Of a stretch of 64,000 nt of DNA, positions 16,593 through 26,200 are shown in pieces. Position 1 is the first letter of the stretch; each line of letters begins with the position of its first letter. The DNA lies in NCBI GenBank assembly GCA_963841425.1, contig CAWJCL010000003.1, forward strand, positions 62,001 to 126,000, read 5' to 3'. Made by a program: the position numbers and the translations under genes. The stretch comes from DATEOR01 sp963841425. GTDB lineage: Bacteria > Actinomycetota > Thermoleophilia > Gaiellales > Gaiellaceae. The notes under the pieces are model-generated. The model saw only the letters and a program-made list of their open reading frames with translations, was not told the origin of the DNA and did no database searches.

Positions 16593-19500
16593 GTGGGCGG
16601 ACTCTTTCTCGCGGCCTGGCGCCTGGTTCTGAAACGGGCGGCGTCCGACCGCCTCATCGTCGGCGCCGCCTTCGTCACCGTGCTCCTGGCCGCCGCGCTC
16701 CTCGCCGCGGGGCCGATCTACTCCGAGGCGGTCGCGCTCAGCGGTCTCGAGCGCACCCTCGAGGACGCGCCGGCGCGCGATTCCGGCCTCGAGGTCTCCG
16801 GCCGGATCCCGCTTGCCGACGCGAGCGCGACGGGCGGCCGGGTCGAGGGCGGCATCCGCGGCGTGCTCGGCGAGGACGTGGCCGTCTACCGAAGCGGGAT
16901 GTCCGACTCCTACGCCGTCCCAGAGGGGGGCGGCCGCCCGGCGGACGCGCTCGCCGTGCTCGGGTTCTACGACGACCTGCCCGAGCACGCGAGCTTGGTC
17001 GCCGGGGACTGGCCGTCCTCGGGAGGGGCGGGCGTCGTCGAGGCGGCGCTCCCGGCACCGGCGGCGGAGGCACTCGACCTTGCGCCCGGCGACGAGATCG
17101 CGCTCGCGGCCGTCGGCGATGCGACCAGGAAGGTCGACGTCCGGCTCACGGGCACGTACCGCGTCGACGACCCGCGCGATCCGTTCTGGTGGGGCCACCG
17201 GCTCGAGACGGGCGGCGAGCGGACGATCGACTTCACGACATACGGGCCCTTCGTCGTCACCGAGGGCGAGTTCGCGCCGGTCGCGGGTGCCGAGGCGAAC
17301 CTCGCCTGGCGGGCGGCCCTCAGCCCGGGCCGCATCACCGTCGCCTCGCTCCCGGGCCTCCGTGAGGACGTCTCGGCGCTGCAGCGGCGTCTGAACGAGG
17401 GCTCGCCGCGGGAGGTGTCGGTCGACACCGGGCTCGTCGCCGTGCTCGACCGCACCGACCACCTGCTGACGGTCACGCGTTCCGGGGTGCTGATCCCCTC
17501 CGTGCAGCTCGCCATCCTCGCCGGCGCGGCGCTCCTCTTCCTCGCAGGGCTCCTCTCGGAGCGGCGGGGGCTCGAGTCGGCGATCATGCGCTCCCGCGGA
17601 GCGGGCGGCGAGGGCGTCGCGGCACTCGCGGTGATGGAGGGAGCGCTCCTGGCCGTGCCCGCTGCGATCCTCGCGCCCTGGGTCGCCGCCTTCGGCTTAC
17701 AGGCGTTGAACCATGTCGGACCGCTGGCGCAGATCGGCTTGCGGCTCGATCCCCACGTGACGACGACGTCGTACGTCCTCGCGGCGCTCGCCGCTCTGCT
17801 CTGCGTCGCGGCGCTCGCCGTTCCCGCGCTCCGTTCGGGAGCGGTGACGTCCACCGTGGCCGGGCGCGGGCGGCCGCGGCCGAAGAGCTTCGTCCAGCGC
17901 ACGGGCCTCGACCTGATTCTCGTCGCGGTCGCTCTGGTCGCCTACTGGCAGCTCCGCCGCTACGGCGGGCCCGTGGTGGAGAGCGTTCAGGGGAGGCTCG
18001 GCATCGACCCGCTGCTCATCGCCGCACCTGCGCTCGGTCTCCTCGCCGGCGCGGTTCTCGCGCTGCGTGTCGTTCCAGCCGTAGCCTCGCTGGTCGAGCG
18101 GGTCGCGAGCTCGGCGAGAGGGATGGTGGCCGCGCTCGGGACGCGGGAGCTGGCGCGACGGCCGCAGCGGTACGCGCGCTCCGCTCTCCTTCTGACACTC
18201 GCGCTCGCGATCGGCCTCTTCGCGTCCGCCTACAGCCGCACCTGGCTCGCGTCCCAGCGCGACCAGGCCGATTACGCCGCCGCCGCGGATGTTCGGGTCG
18301 AGCCGAGCGAGCGCTCGGGGTCGATCCCCGCGCTCGAGCTTCCGGGTGCCTACGCAGGCCTGAACGGCGTGCGCTCTGCACTCCCTGTCTACCGCGATTC
18401 GCTCGACCTCTCGGACGCGTCGGGGCCCGCGACCCTGCTCGGGATCGACGCGGAGCGGACGGCCGGAGCGGTCAGCTTCCGCGGGGACCTGGCGAGCCGC
18501 CCGCTCGCCGCGATGCTCGCTCCCCTCGGGGAAAGCCGTCCGCGCCTCGCCCAGGTCCCGCTTCCCGGCCGGCCCACGCAGCTTGCGCTCGACGTCGACG
18601 TGGAGGTCGCCCGTCTGCCCGGGGACCGCGCCCTCTTCGGAACCGGTGCGCGGCCTTCGCTCGCCGTCGTGATCAGGGACGCAGGCGGCCTTCTCTACCG
18701 GCTGCCCACGACCGGCTTCGGGGTCTCGGGCGCGAGGAAGCGCATCGTCTACGACCTCTCGGGGCCGCGCGGCGAGGCGCCGCGCTATCCGCTCTCGCTC
18801 GTCGGAGTGGAGACGAGCGTGGTCCCATCTTTCCGCGTGAACCGGCCCGTGTCGGTCGACGTGCACGCCGTAGAGGTGGGCGACGGCTCCGGGACCTTCA
18901 CGCGGATCGACCCGCCGGCCGCGCCCTGGCAGGTGAGCTCGAGCCAGGTAGAGGATGCCGACCAACCCCCTCGCGTCGTTCGTGTGAGCACCGACGGTTT
19001 CTTTTCGCTGGACATCCTGTCGGGCTCGGTGGCCACGTTCCCGAGTCGGGGCTCGGTCACGTTCACCGCCTCGCCTGGCCGGAACGCGCCGGTGCAGGCG
19101 ATCCCCGCAATCGCCACCAGCCGCTTTCTGTCCGACACGGGGACCTCCGTCGGCGGCCGCGTCCCCCTCGGCCCTGACGGGCCCGCGCTCGCACTGGCCG
19201 GCTCCGCCAAGGGATTCCCGACGCTCGAGAGCTCGACCGGTGGCGCGGTCGTCGACCTGCCGACGTACGCGGCCGCCGAGTGGCTCACCGACGGCACGAT
19301 CCTGAAGCCGACGGAGTGGTGGCTCGACGTGGACGGGCCGGCGGCGCCGGTCGCTGCCAGGCTCGCCGCGCCGCCGTATTCCAGCGCCGTCGTCGTCGAC
19401 CGTGCGGCGCGGGCGCGAGCGCTCTCCACCGACCCGGTCGCGCTCGGCATCAGCGGCGCGCTCTACATCGGCTTCGCGGTCGCGGCGATCTTCGCCGTGA

Positions 19501-19874
19501 TCGGCTTCGCGGTCAGCTCTGCGATTTCCGCCGCCGAGCGGAAGACCGAGTTCGCGGTTCTGCGCTCGGTGGGGCTCTCCAGAGGCCAGCTCTCCGGGGC
19601 GCTCGCCATCGAAGGCGGGCTGACCGCATGCCTTGCGCTCGCCGCCGGCACCGCGCTCGGCGTGCTCCTTGCCTGGTTCGTCCTGCCGTACGTCTCCCTG
19701 AGCGGGGAGGGCAGCCGGCCGTTCCCAGAGGTCGTCGTCCATTTCCCGTGGCGGACGGCCCTGCTCCTCGAAGGAGCGTTGCTCATCGCGCTCGCGGTGG
19801 TCGTCGCCGTGGAGATTCGCGTCCTTGCGCGCGTGCGGCTGGCGCCGGCCCTCCGCGCCGGAGAGGACCGATGA
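16593..19874 (+). CDS. large FtsX-type ABC transporter permease (first of two)
   Basis: A 1093-residue permease of the MacB/FtsX class. One helix near the N-terminus anchors a large extracytoplasmic region. A middle helix cluster contains ESAIMRSRGAGG, a second periplasmic domain follows, and the last helices begin near residue 952 with KTEFAVLRSVGLSRGQL, the FtsX coupling region. The double core and size recall lipoprotein or lipid-moving permeases. The GTG start has no clear Shine-Dalgarno sequence; TAGGGC lies 12 bases upstream. It heads a four-gene operon with ATGA coupling to the next gene. The cargo is unknown. Confidence 0.87.
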   Translation: MGGLFLAAWRLVLKRAASDRLIVGAAFVTVLLAAALLAAGPIYSEAVALSGLERTLEDAPARDSGLEVSGRIPLADASATGGRVEGGIRGVLGEDVAVYRSGMSDSYAVPEGGGRPADALAVLGFYDDLPEHASLVAGDWPSSGGAGVVEAALPAPAAEALDLAPGDEIALAAVGDATRKVDVRLTGTYRVDDPRDPFWWGHRLETGGERTIDFTTYGPFVVTEGEFAPVAGAEANLAWRAALSPGRITVASLPGLREDVSALQRRLNEGSPREVSVDTGLVAVLDRTDHLLTVTRSGVLIPSVQLAILAGAALLFLAGLLSERRGLESAIMRSRGAGGEGVAALAVMEGALLAVPAAILAPWVAAFGLQALNHVGPLAQIGLRLDPHVTTTSYVLAALAALLCVAALAVPALRSGAVTSTVAGRGRPRPKSFVQRTGLDLILVAVALVAYWQLRRYGGPVVESVQGRLGIDPLLIAAPALGLLAGAVLALRVVPAVASLVERVASSARGMVAALGTRELARRPQRYARSALLLTLALAIGLFASAYSRTWLASQRDQADYAAAADVRVEPSERSGSIPALELPGAYAGLNGVRSALPVYRDSLDLSDASGPATLLGIDAERTAGAVSFRGDLASRPLAAMLAPLGESRPRLAQVPLPGRPTQLALDVDVEVARLPGDRALFGTGARPSLAVVIRDAGGLLYRLPTTGFGVSGARKRIVYDLSGPRGEAPRYPLSLVGVETSVVPSFRVNRPVSVDVHAVEVGDGSGTFTRIDPPAAPWQVSSSQVEDADQPPRVVRVSTDGFFSLDILSGSVATFPSRGSVTFTASPGRNAPVQAIPAIATSRFLSDTGTSVGGRVPLGPDGPALALAGSAKGFPTLESSTGGAVVDLPTYAAAEWLTDGTILKPTEWWLDVDGPAAPVAARLAAPPYSSAVVVDRAARARALSTDPVALGISGALYIGFAVAAIFAVIGFAVSSAISAAERKTEFAVLRSVGLSRGQLSGALAIEGGLTACLALAAGTALGVLLAWFVLPYVSLSGEGSRPFPEVVVHFPWRTALLLEGALLIALAVVVAVEIRVLARVRLAPALRAGEDR

Positions 19875-22078
19875 GCGGCCTCCGCTCCCTGCTTACGCCG
19901 GTCGTCCTGGCGGCCGGGCAAATCCGCTCCGATTTGCCGCTCACTGCCGCCATCTTCGGGGTCGTGCTGGTCACGAGCTTCGTGTTCGCGGGGGCACCGC
20001 GGGCCTTCGAATCGAATGCGGACGAGGGCCTGCGCTTCGCCGTTGCAAAGGCGAGCCCCTTCGAGAGGAACGTCGAGATCACCCGGGCAGGCCGCATCGC
20101 TCCGTCGGGCCAGGATCCGATCGAGGCTGTGAGCGCCGCCGGCACCCGGCTGGCACAGAGCTTTCCGGAGTCCGTGCGAGAGGTGGTGCGCAACCGCCGC
20201 GACACCGTCGAGACGACCCGCTACACAGCCGTTGACGCGCCCGGTGTCCCGGGGCCTGCAGGGACGACGCGGCTCATGACCATGGAATATGTGGAGGGAG
20301 CGGCTGAGCGCGTCCGCCTGGTCGCGGGCCGACTGCCCGAGGAGCGCGACGAGATCGTCCCGTTGCCGTTCCGGCTCGGCCAGCCGAAGGCGCCGCTCCT
20401 CGAGGTGGCGGTCCCGCTTGCGGGCGCGAACGAGCTCTCGCTGCGCGTGGGCGACGTGCTCTATCTGGAGCCGGACTTCGAGGACGTCCTCGTCGGGGCG
20501 GTCCCGCTCAGCGAGCGCCGGATGATCGCCGCCGAGGTGACCGGGATCTTCTCGCCGAAGACGGAGGCCGACACTGCCTGGCTCGACGACGCGCGACTCG
20601 GAGCGCCCGTCATCCGGGACACGGACCAGCGTCGCTACGTCTACGGCTTCGGGCTCTTCGCGCCCTCGGCATACGGCGAGGTGGCGGACGCCACGGTTCC
20701 TCTGCCGCTGCGCTACTCCTGGCGCTACGACGTCGACGCGAGCGGGTTCGACGCGGGCACGATCGACCGGCTCGACTCTGACGTGCGCGAGCTGGACGCG
20801 AGCTTCGGGGAGTCGACGTTCGGCCAGCGGCTCGGGACGGGCGTTCGCACCGGGCTTTCGGGCGTGCTGACGGACTACCGGGCCGATCGGGACGCGGCCG
20901 CCGCGGTGATCGCGATCGGCGCGGTCGGCCTTCTGGCACTCGCGCTGGCCGTTGTCGCCCTCCTCGGCGGCCTCGCGGCGAACCGCCGCGGCGAGAGCAT
21001 CGCGCTCGTCCGCTCGCGCGGCGGCGCATCGTGGCAGGTGCTCGGCGCCGAGGCCGTCGAAGGGATCGCGGTCGCCCTTCCGGCCGGTCTCCTCGGATAC
21101 GTGCTCGCCCTCGTTCTCGTCGACGGCCGCAGTGTCGTGACCCCGCTCCTCCTCGTGGCCGGAATCGTGCTGGCGACCGGGGCGATCCTCGCCGCCGCAG
21201 CCTCCGGCGCGGCCCGCAGCGGGCTCGCCGCCCATGGGCGCGAGGAGGTGGCCGTCACCGCGTTGTCGCCGCGCCGGCTGGCCGTCGAGGCGGCGATCGT
21301 CGTCTCGTCGCTCGTCGGCGTGTACCTCCTGCGGAGACGCGGTCTTGCGGACGCAAACGGCTTCGATCCATATCTCGCGGCGGTGCCGCTGCTCCTCGGC
21401 CTCGCGGCGGGGATCGTTGCTCTTCGCGTCTATCCGCTGCCGGTGCGCTTCCTCGCCGCGGCGGCCGCGCGGCGGCGCGACCTCGTTCCCGCGCTCGCCC
21501 TCCGCCGTGTCGCGCGGCAGCCCGGAGTCACCGCGGCGCCGCTCCTCGTCCTGCTGCTCGGCGTGTCCGTGTCGATCTTCGCCACGGTCATGGCGACGAC
21601 GCTGGACCACGCGCAGGAAGGTACGGGCGCGGCCGCCCTTTCGCCGCTCGCGACGGGAACACTCGACGCGTTTCGAGCCGGAGCCGTGCTCGGGGCCGCC
21701 TACGCTGCCTCCGTGATCGTGCTGGCGCTGCTCCTGACCGCGAGATCGCGGCTGCGCGACCTCGCCTACCTGCGCGCGCTCGGGCTCTCGCGCCGGCAGG
21801 CGGTCGCCGTGACGGCGGCCGAGCTCGCCCCGCCGTTCGTCGTCGCGCTCGTCGTCGGCATCGCCCTCGGCGTCGCGACTGCCTATCTTGTCGAGCCTGG
21901 CCTCGACTTGAGCGCCCTCGCGGCGGGCGGCCGCGACGTCGGCCTGCACCTCGACCCGGTCGCACCGCTCCTGCTCGCAATCGCGCTCATCGTTGTCTCC
22001 GCGGCCGCGATCTGGGCGACCGCGGCCGTCGTCCGGCGCATGAGCCTCAGCCGTTCACTCAGGATGGGAGAGAGATGA
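19871..22078 (+). CDS. second FtsX-type ABC transporter permease
   Basis: A 735-residue permease of the same class as its neighbour but only about two thirds as long. It has an N-terminal helix with VVLVTSFVFAG, a long extracytoplasmic domain, a helix group with GESIALVRSRGG, and C-terminal helices with RLRDLAYLRALGLSRRQAV. The ATG overlaps the upstream stop and its own stop overlaps the next ATPase start (ATGA both times). With the first permease it probably forms a heterodimer served by the two ATPases downstream. Confidence 0.87.
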   Translation: MSGLRSLLTPVVLAAGQIRSDLPLTAAIFGVVLVTSFVFAGAPRAFESNADEGLRFAVAKASPFERNVEITRAGRIAPSGQDPIEAVSAAGTRLAQSFPESVREVVRNRRDTVETTRYTAVDAPGVPGPAGTTRLMTMEYVEGAAERVRLVAGRLPEERDEIVPLPFRLGQPKAPLLEVAVPLAGANELSLRVGDVLYLEPDFEDVLVGAVPLSERRMIAAEVTGIFSPKTEADTAWLDDARLGAPVIRDTDQRRYVYGFGLFAPSAYGEVADATVPLPLRYSWRYDVDASGFDAGTIDRLDSDVRELDASFGESTFGQRLGTGVRTGLSGVLTDYRADRDAAAAVIAIGAVGLLALALAVVALLGGLAANRRGESIALVRSRGGASWQVLGAEAVEGIAVALPAGLLGYVLALVLVDGRSVVTPLLLVAGIVLATGAILAAAASGAARSGLAAHGREEVAVTALSPRRLAVEAAIVVSSLVGVYLLRRRGLADANGFDPYLAAVPLLLGLAAGIVALRVYPLPVRFLAAAAARRRDLVPALALRRVARQPGVTAAPLLVLLLGVSVSIFATVMATTLDHAQEGTGAAALSPLATGTLDAFRAGAVLGAAYAASVIVLALLLTARSRLRDLAYLRALGLSRRQAVAVTAAELAPPFVVALVVGIALGVATAYLVEPGLDLSALAAGGRDVGLHLDPVAPLLLAIALIVVSAAAIWATAAVVRRMSLSRSLRMGER

Positions 22079-22959
22079 GCCAGATCGTCTGCGACAACCT
22101 CGTGAAGATCTACAAGGTCGCCGACCTCGAGGTCGTGGCGCTTCAGGGGCTCGACCTCGCCGTCGAACAGGGCGAGTTCATCGCCGTCGTCGGCGCCTCG
22201 GGCAGCGGGAAGTCGACACTGCAGAACATCCTGGGAGGAATGGACGTGCCGTCGGCGGGCAAGGCCGAGGTCGCCGGCTTCGACCTGACTTCGCTGACGC
22301 CGAAGGAGCGAACGATCTACCGCCGCAGCATCGTCGGCTTCGTCTGGCAGCAGACCACGCGGAATCTACTTCCGTATCTCAGCGCCGAGGAGAACGTCGA
22401 GCTGCCGCTGATCCTTGAGGGCATGCGCGGCGCCGATCGGCGGGAATACGCGGTCGAGCTCCTCCGGCTCGCGGGGATGGGCGAGAGGGCGGGCCACAAG
22501 CCCGACCAGCTCTCGGGCGGCGAGCAGCAGCGGGTCGCCATCGCGATCGCCCTCGCCAACAGGCCGCGCGTCCTCTTCGCGGACGAGCCGACGGGCGAGC
22601 TCGACACCGAGACCGCGGCCGAGATCTTCGCCACCCTACGCACCGCGAACGAGAAGCTCGGCGTGACGGTGGTCGTCCTCACCCACGACCCGCTCGTCTC
22701 CGAGCAGGTCGACCGCACGATCGCGATCAGGGACGGGCGGACGAGCACCGAGACGCTGCGCCGGAGCGAGATCGACGAGCTCGGCGACCATCAGGTGATC
22801 GCCGAGGAGTTCGCCGTCCTCGACCGCGCCGGGCGGCTCCAGCTTCCGCAGGAATACATGGACGCGCTCGAGCTGGAGCGGCGAGTCCGTCTCGAGCTCG
22901 AGCCGGACCACATCGGCGTCTGGCCGGACACCCATGACCCGGAGCAGAACGGTGACTGA
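22075..22959 (+). CDS. ABC transporter ATPase, LolD/MacB type, with C-terminal extension
   Basis: ATPase of 294 residues. Walker A is GASGSGKST, the Q-loop is WQQTTRNL, the signature is LSGGEQQR, Walker B is VLFADEP and the H-loop is LTHDP. About 65 residues beyond the ATPase fold, rich in acidic and basic residues, are unusual for LolD-like proteins (about 230 residues) and may contact the permease or the second ATPase. Translation is coupled to the preceding permease by ATGA and overlaps the next ATPase. Confidence 0.92.
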   Translation: MSQIVCDNLVKIYKVADLEVVALQGLDLAVEQGEFIAVVGASGSGKSTLQNILGGMDVPSAGKAEVAGFDLTSLTPKERTIYRRSIVGFVWQQTTRNLLPYLSAEENVELPLILEGMRGADRREYAVELLRLAGMGERAGHKPDQLSGGEQQRVAIAIALANRPRVLFADEPTGELDTETAAEIFATLRTANEKLGVTVVVLTHDPLVSEQVDRTIAIRDGRTSTETLRRSEIDELGDHQVIAEEFAVLDRAGRLQLPQEYMDALELERRVRLELEPDHIGVWPDTHDPEQNGD

Positions 22960-23626
22960 GCCAATCGCGGCCACCGAGGCGCTCCACCGGGAGTACGAGA
23001 CCGGCGACGCCGTAGTCCACGCGCTGCAGGGCGTGGACGTGCGCATCGGCCGCGGCGAGCTGACCGTCGTCCACGGGCGCTCGGGCTCCGGGAAGACGAC
23101 CCTGCTCAACATGATCGGCGGCCTCGACCGCCCGACGCACGGACGCGTCTGGGTCGACGGCGCCGAAGTCTCGGCGATGGGGGAGGACGAGCTCGTTCGT
23201 CTCCGGCGGGAGAAGATCGGCTTCGTCTTCCAGGCGTTCGGCCTCGTCCCGATCCTGACGGCCGCGGAGAACATCGAGGTGCCGCTTCGCCTGCGAAACG
23301 AGCACCCCGGCGCGCGGACGAAGCGTGTGGGCGAGCTCCTCGAGCTCGTCGGGCTCGCCGGCCGCGCCCGCCACCGCCCCTACGAGCTCTCGGGCGGAGA
23401 GCAGCAGCGCGTCGCGATCGTGCGCGCGCTCGCCAACCGGCCCCAGCTCTTGATCGCCGACGAGCCGACGGGCCAGCTCGATTCTTCGAACGCGCACACG
23501 ATCATGGAGGTCATCCGCGGGCTCGTGGGCAGCGCGGGCGTCTCGGCGATCGTCGCCACGCACGACCCGCTGCTTCTGGACGTGGCCGACCGGGTGGTCG
23601 AGCTGCGCGACGGAGAAGCGGTCTAG
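22952..23626 (+). CDS. ABC transporter ATPase, LolD/MacB type
   Basis: A compact ATPase of 224 residues: Walker A GRSGSGKTT, Q-loop FQAFGLVP, signature LSGGEQQR, Walker B LLIADEP, H-loop ATHDP. An ATG at 22934 is also in frame, but GTG at 22952 has a GGAG run eight bases upstream and gives an N-terminus of family length, so it is preferred. It closes the four-gene transporter operon. Two different ATPases for two different permeases suggest an asymmetric complex. Confidence 0.92.
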   Translation: MTEPIAATEALHREYETGDAVVHALQGVDVRIGRGELTVVHGRSGSGKTTLLNMIGGLDRPTHGRVWVDGAEVSAMGEDELVRLRREKIGFVFQAFGLVPILTAAENIEVPLRLRNEHPGARTKRVGELLELVGLAGRARHRPYELSGGEQQRVAIVRALANRPQLLIADEPTGQLDSSNAHTIMEVIRGLVGSAGVSAIVATHDPLLLDVADRVVELRDGEAV

Positions 23627-23719
23627 GGCTCTTCGGCGCGTCGCTCTTCGGCTGTCTCCGGCGGCCCGGCCAAGGAAACGCTCAACACCCGCCTCTTTTC
23701 GGTCGAAATTCCTCTGTGG

Positions 23720-25756
23720 ATGGACGTTTCCAGCCGAGGCACCGGTCAACGTGAGGCGGGCATGGCCTTGCGCCTCCCCCAGCCCGATCCCGTCAGGGAG
23801 GTCGACGACCTCTGGATCCCCCTGCCCGGCGGAGGGCGGCTCTCCGCGCACCTCTGGCTGCCGCCCGGCGCGGAAACCGCTCCGGTGCCTGCGGTCCTCG
23901 AGGTGTCGCCCTACCGGCACGAGGACCACACCCGCCGTCGCGACGCCGTCCGCCACCCCTATTTCGCCGAGCATGGATACGCCTCGCTCCGCGTGGACAT
24001 CCGAGGGAGCGGCGCCTCGAGCGGCGTCCTCCTGGACGAGTACGCCGAGCAGGAGCAGGAGGACGTCTGCGCCGCACTCGAGTGGGTCGCAGCGCAGCGT
24101 TGGTGCACGGGCTCGCTCGGGATGATCGGGCTCTCCTGGGGCGGATTCGCCGCACTGCAGGCCGCCGCCCGCCGCCCCGCCGCGCTCCGGGCCGTCATCG
24201 CGCTCTGCGCGAGCGCAGACCGCTACGGCGCGGATGTCAAGTACCACGGCGGCTGCGTGCTCGGCTGCGAGCTCCTTCCCTGGTCCTCGACGATGCTCGC
24301 GATGAGCGTCCGCCCGCCGGACCCCGACCTCGTGGGCGAGGGCTGGCGGGAGCTCTGGCTCGAGCGCCTCGAGCAGGCCGTTCCCTTCGCGGAGACCTGG
24401 CTCTCCCACCAGCGGCGCGACGAGTACTGGCACACCGGCTCGCCGTGCGAGGACTACGCAGCCGTTGAGTGCCCCGTCTACGCGGTCGGCGGCTGGGCCG
24501 ACCCGTACCGCCAGGCGGTCCTCGACCTGCTCTCCTCGCTTTCCTGCCCCCGCAAGGGGCTCATCGGCCCCTGGGCGCACCGGTATCCGGAGGAAGGGAC
24601 CCCCGGCCCGGCCTTCGACTTCCGCGCAGAGTGCGTCCGCTGGTGGGACCACTGGCTCAAGGGCGAGCCCACCGGTGTCATGGACGAGCCCATGCTCCAC
24701 GCGTGGATGCCGGAGCCGCGAGTGGACGGCGAGGCCGGCGGGCGTTGGGTCTCGGAGGAGATGTGGCCTCCGCTTCGCCCCGTCGCGGGAGACTACGCGC
24801 TCGGCGACCGCACACTCTCGCTCGCACCTCAGCCCGAGCACGCCCTCGAGCTCTCCTCGCTCGAGAGCACGGGCCTGGACGCGGGCGGATGGTGTCCCTG
24901 GACGGACTCGGACCTCGCCGGCGACCAGAGCCGTGACGACGACCTTGCCCTCGCGTTCACGAGTGAGCCGTTGGAGGAGAGCGTGGAGATCCTCGGCGTG
25001 CCCGCTCTGACCGTCGAGGTTTCCGCCGGAGAGCCGCGGGCGCTTCTCGCGGTGCGGCTCTGCGACGTCGCGCCCGACGGATCCTCGCGCCTCGTCACGC
25101 GCGGGCTCCTGAACCTCACGCATCGCGCGGGCAGCGCCGATCCGCAGCCGCTCGAGCCCGGGCGGCGCGAGCAGGTCCGGGTTCCGCTCGAGGCGATTGC
25201 GCACACGTTTCGGGCCGGCTTCCGGATCCGGGTCGCCGTCAGTTCAGCGTACTGGCCGTGGGCCTGGCCCTCGCCGAGGCCCGCGGGCCTCACGCTCTTC
25301 ACCGGGCCGGGGTCGCACTTCGACCTGCCGGTGCGCCCGCCGGGGAAGCGCGACTCCTTCCCGGCGGGGCTTCTGCCCCCGCCGGTGCAGGCAGAGATCC
25401 ACGGCGGGAGCATTCGCCGGCTCATCCACGACGGCGACCCGGGCCCGGCCCGCTTCACGCTCGAGGTCGAGCGCACGCGCGGACGACGGCACGTCCCGCC
25501 GGGCACGCTCGAGATCGAGGGCGCGCAGACCGACGTCTACCGGATCGAGGAGGGCGACCCGCTCTCGGCGGAGGTCGAGTGTCGGCGCCGAATGGGCATG
25601 ATCCGCGACGGCTGGTCCGCGCACGTGGAAGCGTCGAGCTCGATGACTGCCGACGCCGAGAACTTCCTCCTGGTTCACCAGGTGGACGCCTACGAGAACG
25701 GCGACCTGATCTTCTCGCGGGCGCGAACCTTCACCGTGCCGCGAGACCTGGTCTAG
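23720..25756 (+). CDS. CocE/NonD-type alpha/beta hydrolase (X-Pro dipeptidyl-peptidase S15 family)
   Basis: A 678-residue serine hydrolase. The nucleophile elbow is GLSWGG, the acid is probably in GGWADPY and the histidine in GPWAHRYPEE; a beta-rich C-terminal domain follows, as in cocaine esterase and glutaryl-acylase relatives. No signal peptide is seen, so it is probably cytoplasmic. ATG at 23720 is used; ATG at 23762 would also leave the fold intact. The true substrate, ester or amide, cannot be told. Its TAG stop shares CTAG with the convergent gene. Confidence 0.9.
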   Translation: MDVSSRGTGQREAGMALRLPQPDPVREVDDLWIPLPGGGRLSAHLWLPPGAETAPVPAVLEVSPYRHEDHTRRRDAVRHPYFAEHGYASLRVDIRGSGASSGVLLDEYAEQEQEDVCAALEWVAAQRWCTGSLGMIGLSWGGFAALQAAARRPAALRAVIALCASADRYGADVKYHGGCVLGCELLPWSSTMLAMSVRPPDPDLVGEGWRELWLERLEQAVPFAETWLSHQRRDEYWHTGSPCEDYAAVECPVYAVGGWADPYRQAVLDLLSSLSCPRKGLIGPWAHRYPEEGTPGPAFDFRAECVRWWDHWLKGEPTGVMDEPMLHAWMPEPRVDGEAGGRWVSEEMWPPLRPVAGDYALGDRTLSLAPQPEHALELSSLESTGLDAGGWCPWTDSDLAGDQSRDDDLALAFTSEPLEESVEILGVPALTVEVSAGEPRALLAVRLCDVAPDGSSRLVTRGLLNLTHRAGSADPQPLEPGRREQVRVPLEAIAHTFRAGFRIRVAVSSAYWPWAWPSPRPAGLTLFTGPGSHFDLPVRPPGKRDSFPAGLLPPPVQAEIHGGSIRRLIHDGDPGPARFTLEVERTRGRRHVPPGTLEIEGAQTDVYRIEEGDPLSAEVECRRRMGMIRDGWSAHVEASSSMTADAENFLLVHQVDAYENGDLIFSRARTFTVPRDLV

Positions 25757-26193
25757 CTCTTCGTGATGAAGCTGATCTTGCCGCTGTTCTCCAGCACGCC
25801 CCACTCGACCTGGTCCAGGGAAGAGATCTGCTGCTGTCGGGCTTCCTCGGCGATCTCCTCCTCGGTCAGCCGCTCGCGCTTCAGGTTGCGGTCGAGGATC
25901 TTGCCGTTCTGGATGATCACGATCGGCTCGCCTTCGAGGAGCGGGCGCAGCCGCTGGACTTTGAAGCTCGAGTACGAGGTGATGAGCTGCAGAACCGCAA
26001 ACGTGCCGACGACGAGCACGGCTCCGGTCAGCGAGTAGTCGTCCTGGGTGAGCCCCTGCTGGATCGCGTCGCCCGCGACGATGAGCAGGATGATGTCGAA
26101 AGGAGCCAGCTGCGACAGCTCGCGGCGGCCGATCACGCGCGTGATTGCAAAGACGAAGAAGTAGAGAAAGATCGCGCGGAGGACGAGGTCCAT
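25753..26193 (-). CDS. DUF421 (YetF-type) membrane protein
   Basis: A 146-residue protein with two or three N-terminal helices, beginning with IFLYFFVFAITRVIGRREL, followed by the DUF421 signature region SLAPFD-like QLAPFDIILLIVAGDA and a soluble part with GEPIVIIQNGKI. The family's function is poorly known. It is shorter than Bacillus YetF (about 230 residues), as is common in actinobacteria. It follows the 26201 gene by seven bases, so the two are probably one transcript. Confidence 0.88.
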   Translation of the reverse strand: MDLVLRAIFLYFFVFAITRVIGRRELSQLAPFDIILLIVAGDAIQQGLTQDDYSLTGAVLVVGTFAVLQLITSYSSFKVQRLRPLLEGEPIVIIQNGKILDRNLKRERLTEEEIAEEARQQQISSLDQVEWGVLENSGKISFITKS

Positions 26194-26200
26194 GGCTACC

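Noticed and set aside
12556..16632. A 1358-residue plus-strand open frame across hydroxyacid dehydrogenase and sucA
   Set aside because: It is a frame-shifted shadow: Arg/Ala/Pro-rich, no domains, and both real genes in the other frame have full motifs.
17697..19742. A 681-residue minus-strand open frame
   Set aside because: Same reason; no ribosome-binding site or recognisable fold, fully inside the first permease gene.
19463..21949. An 828-residue minus-strand open frame opposite the permeases
   Set aside because: Charge-rich antisense frame typical of GC-rich DNA; the plus-strand permeases have helices and FtsX motifs.
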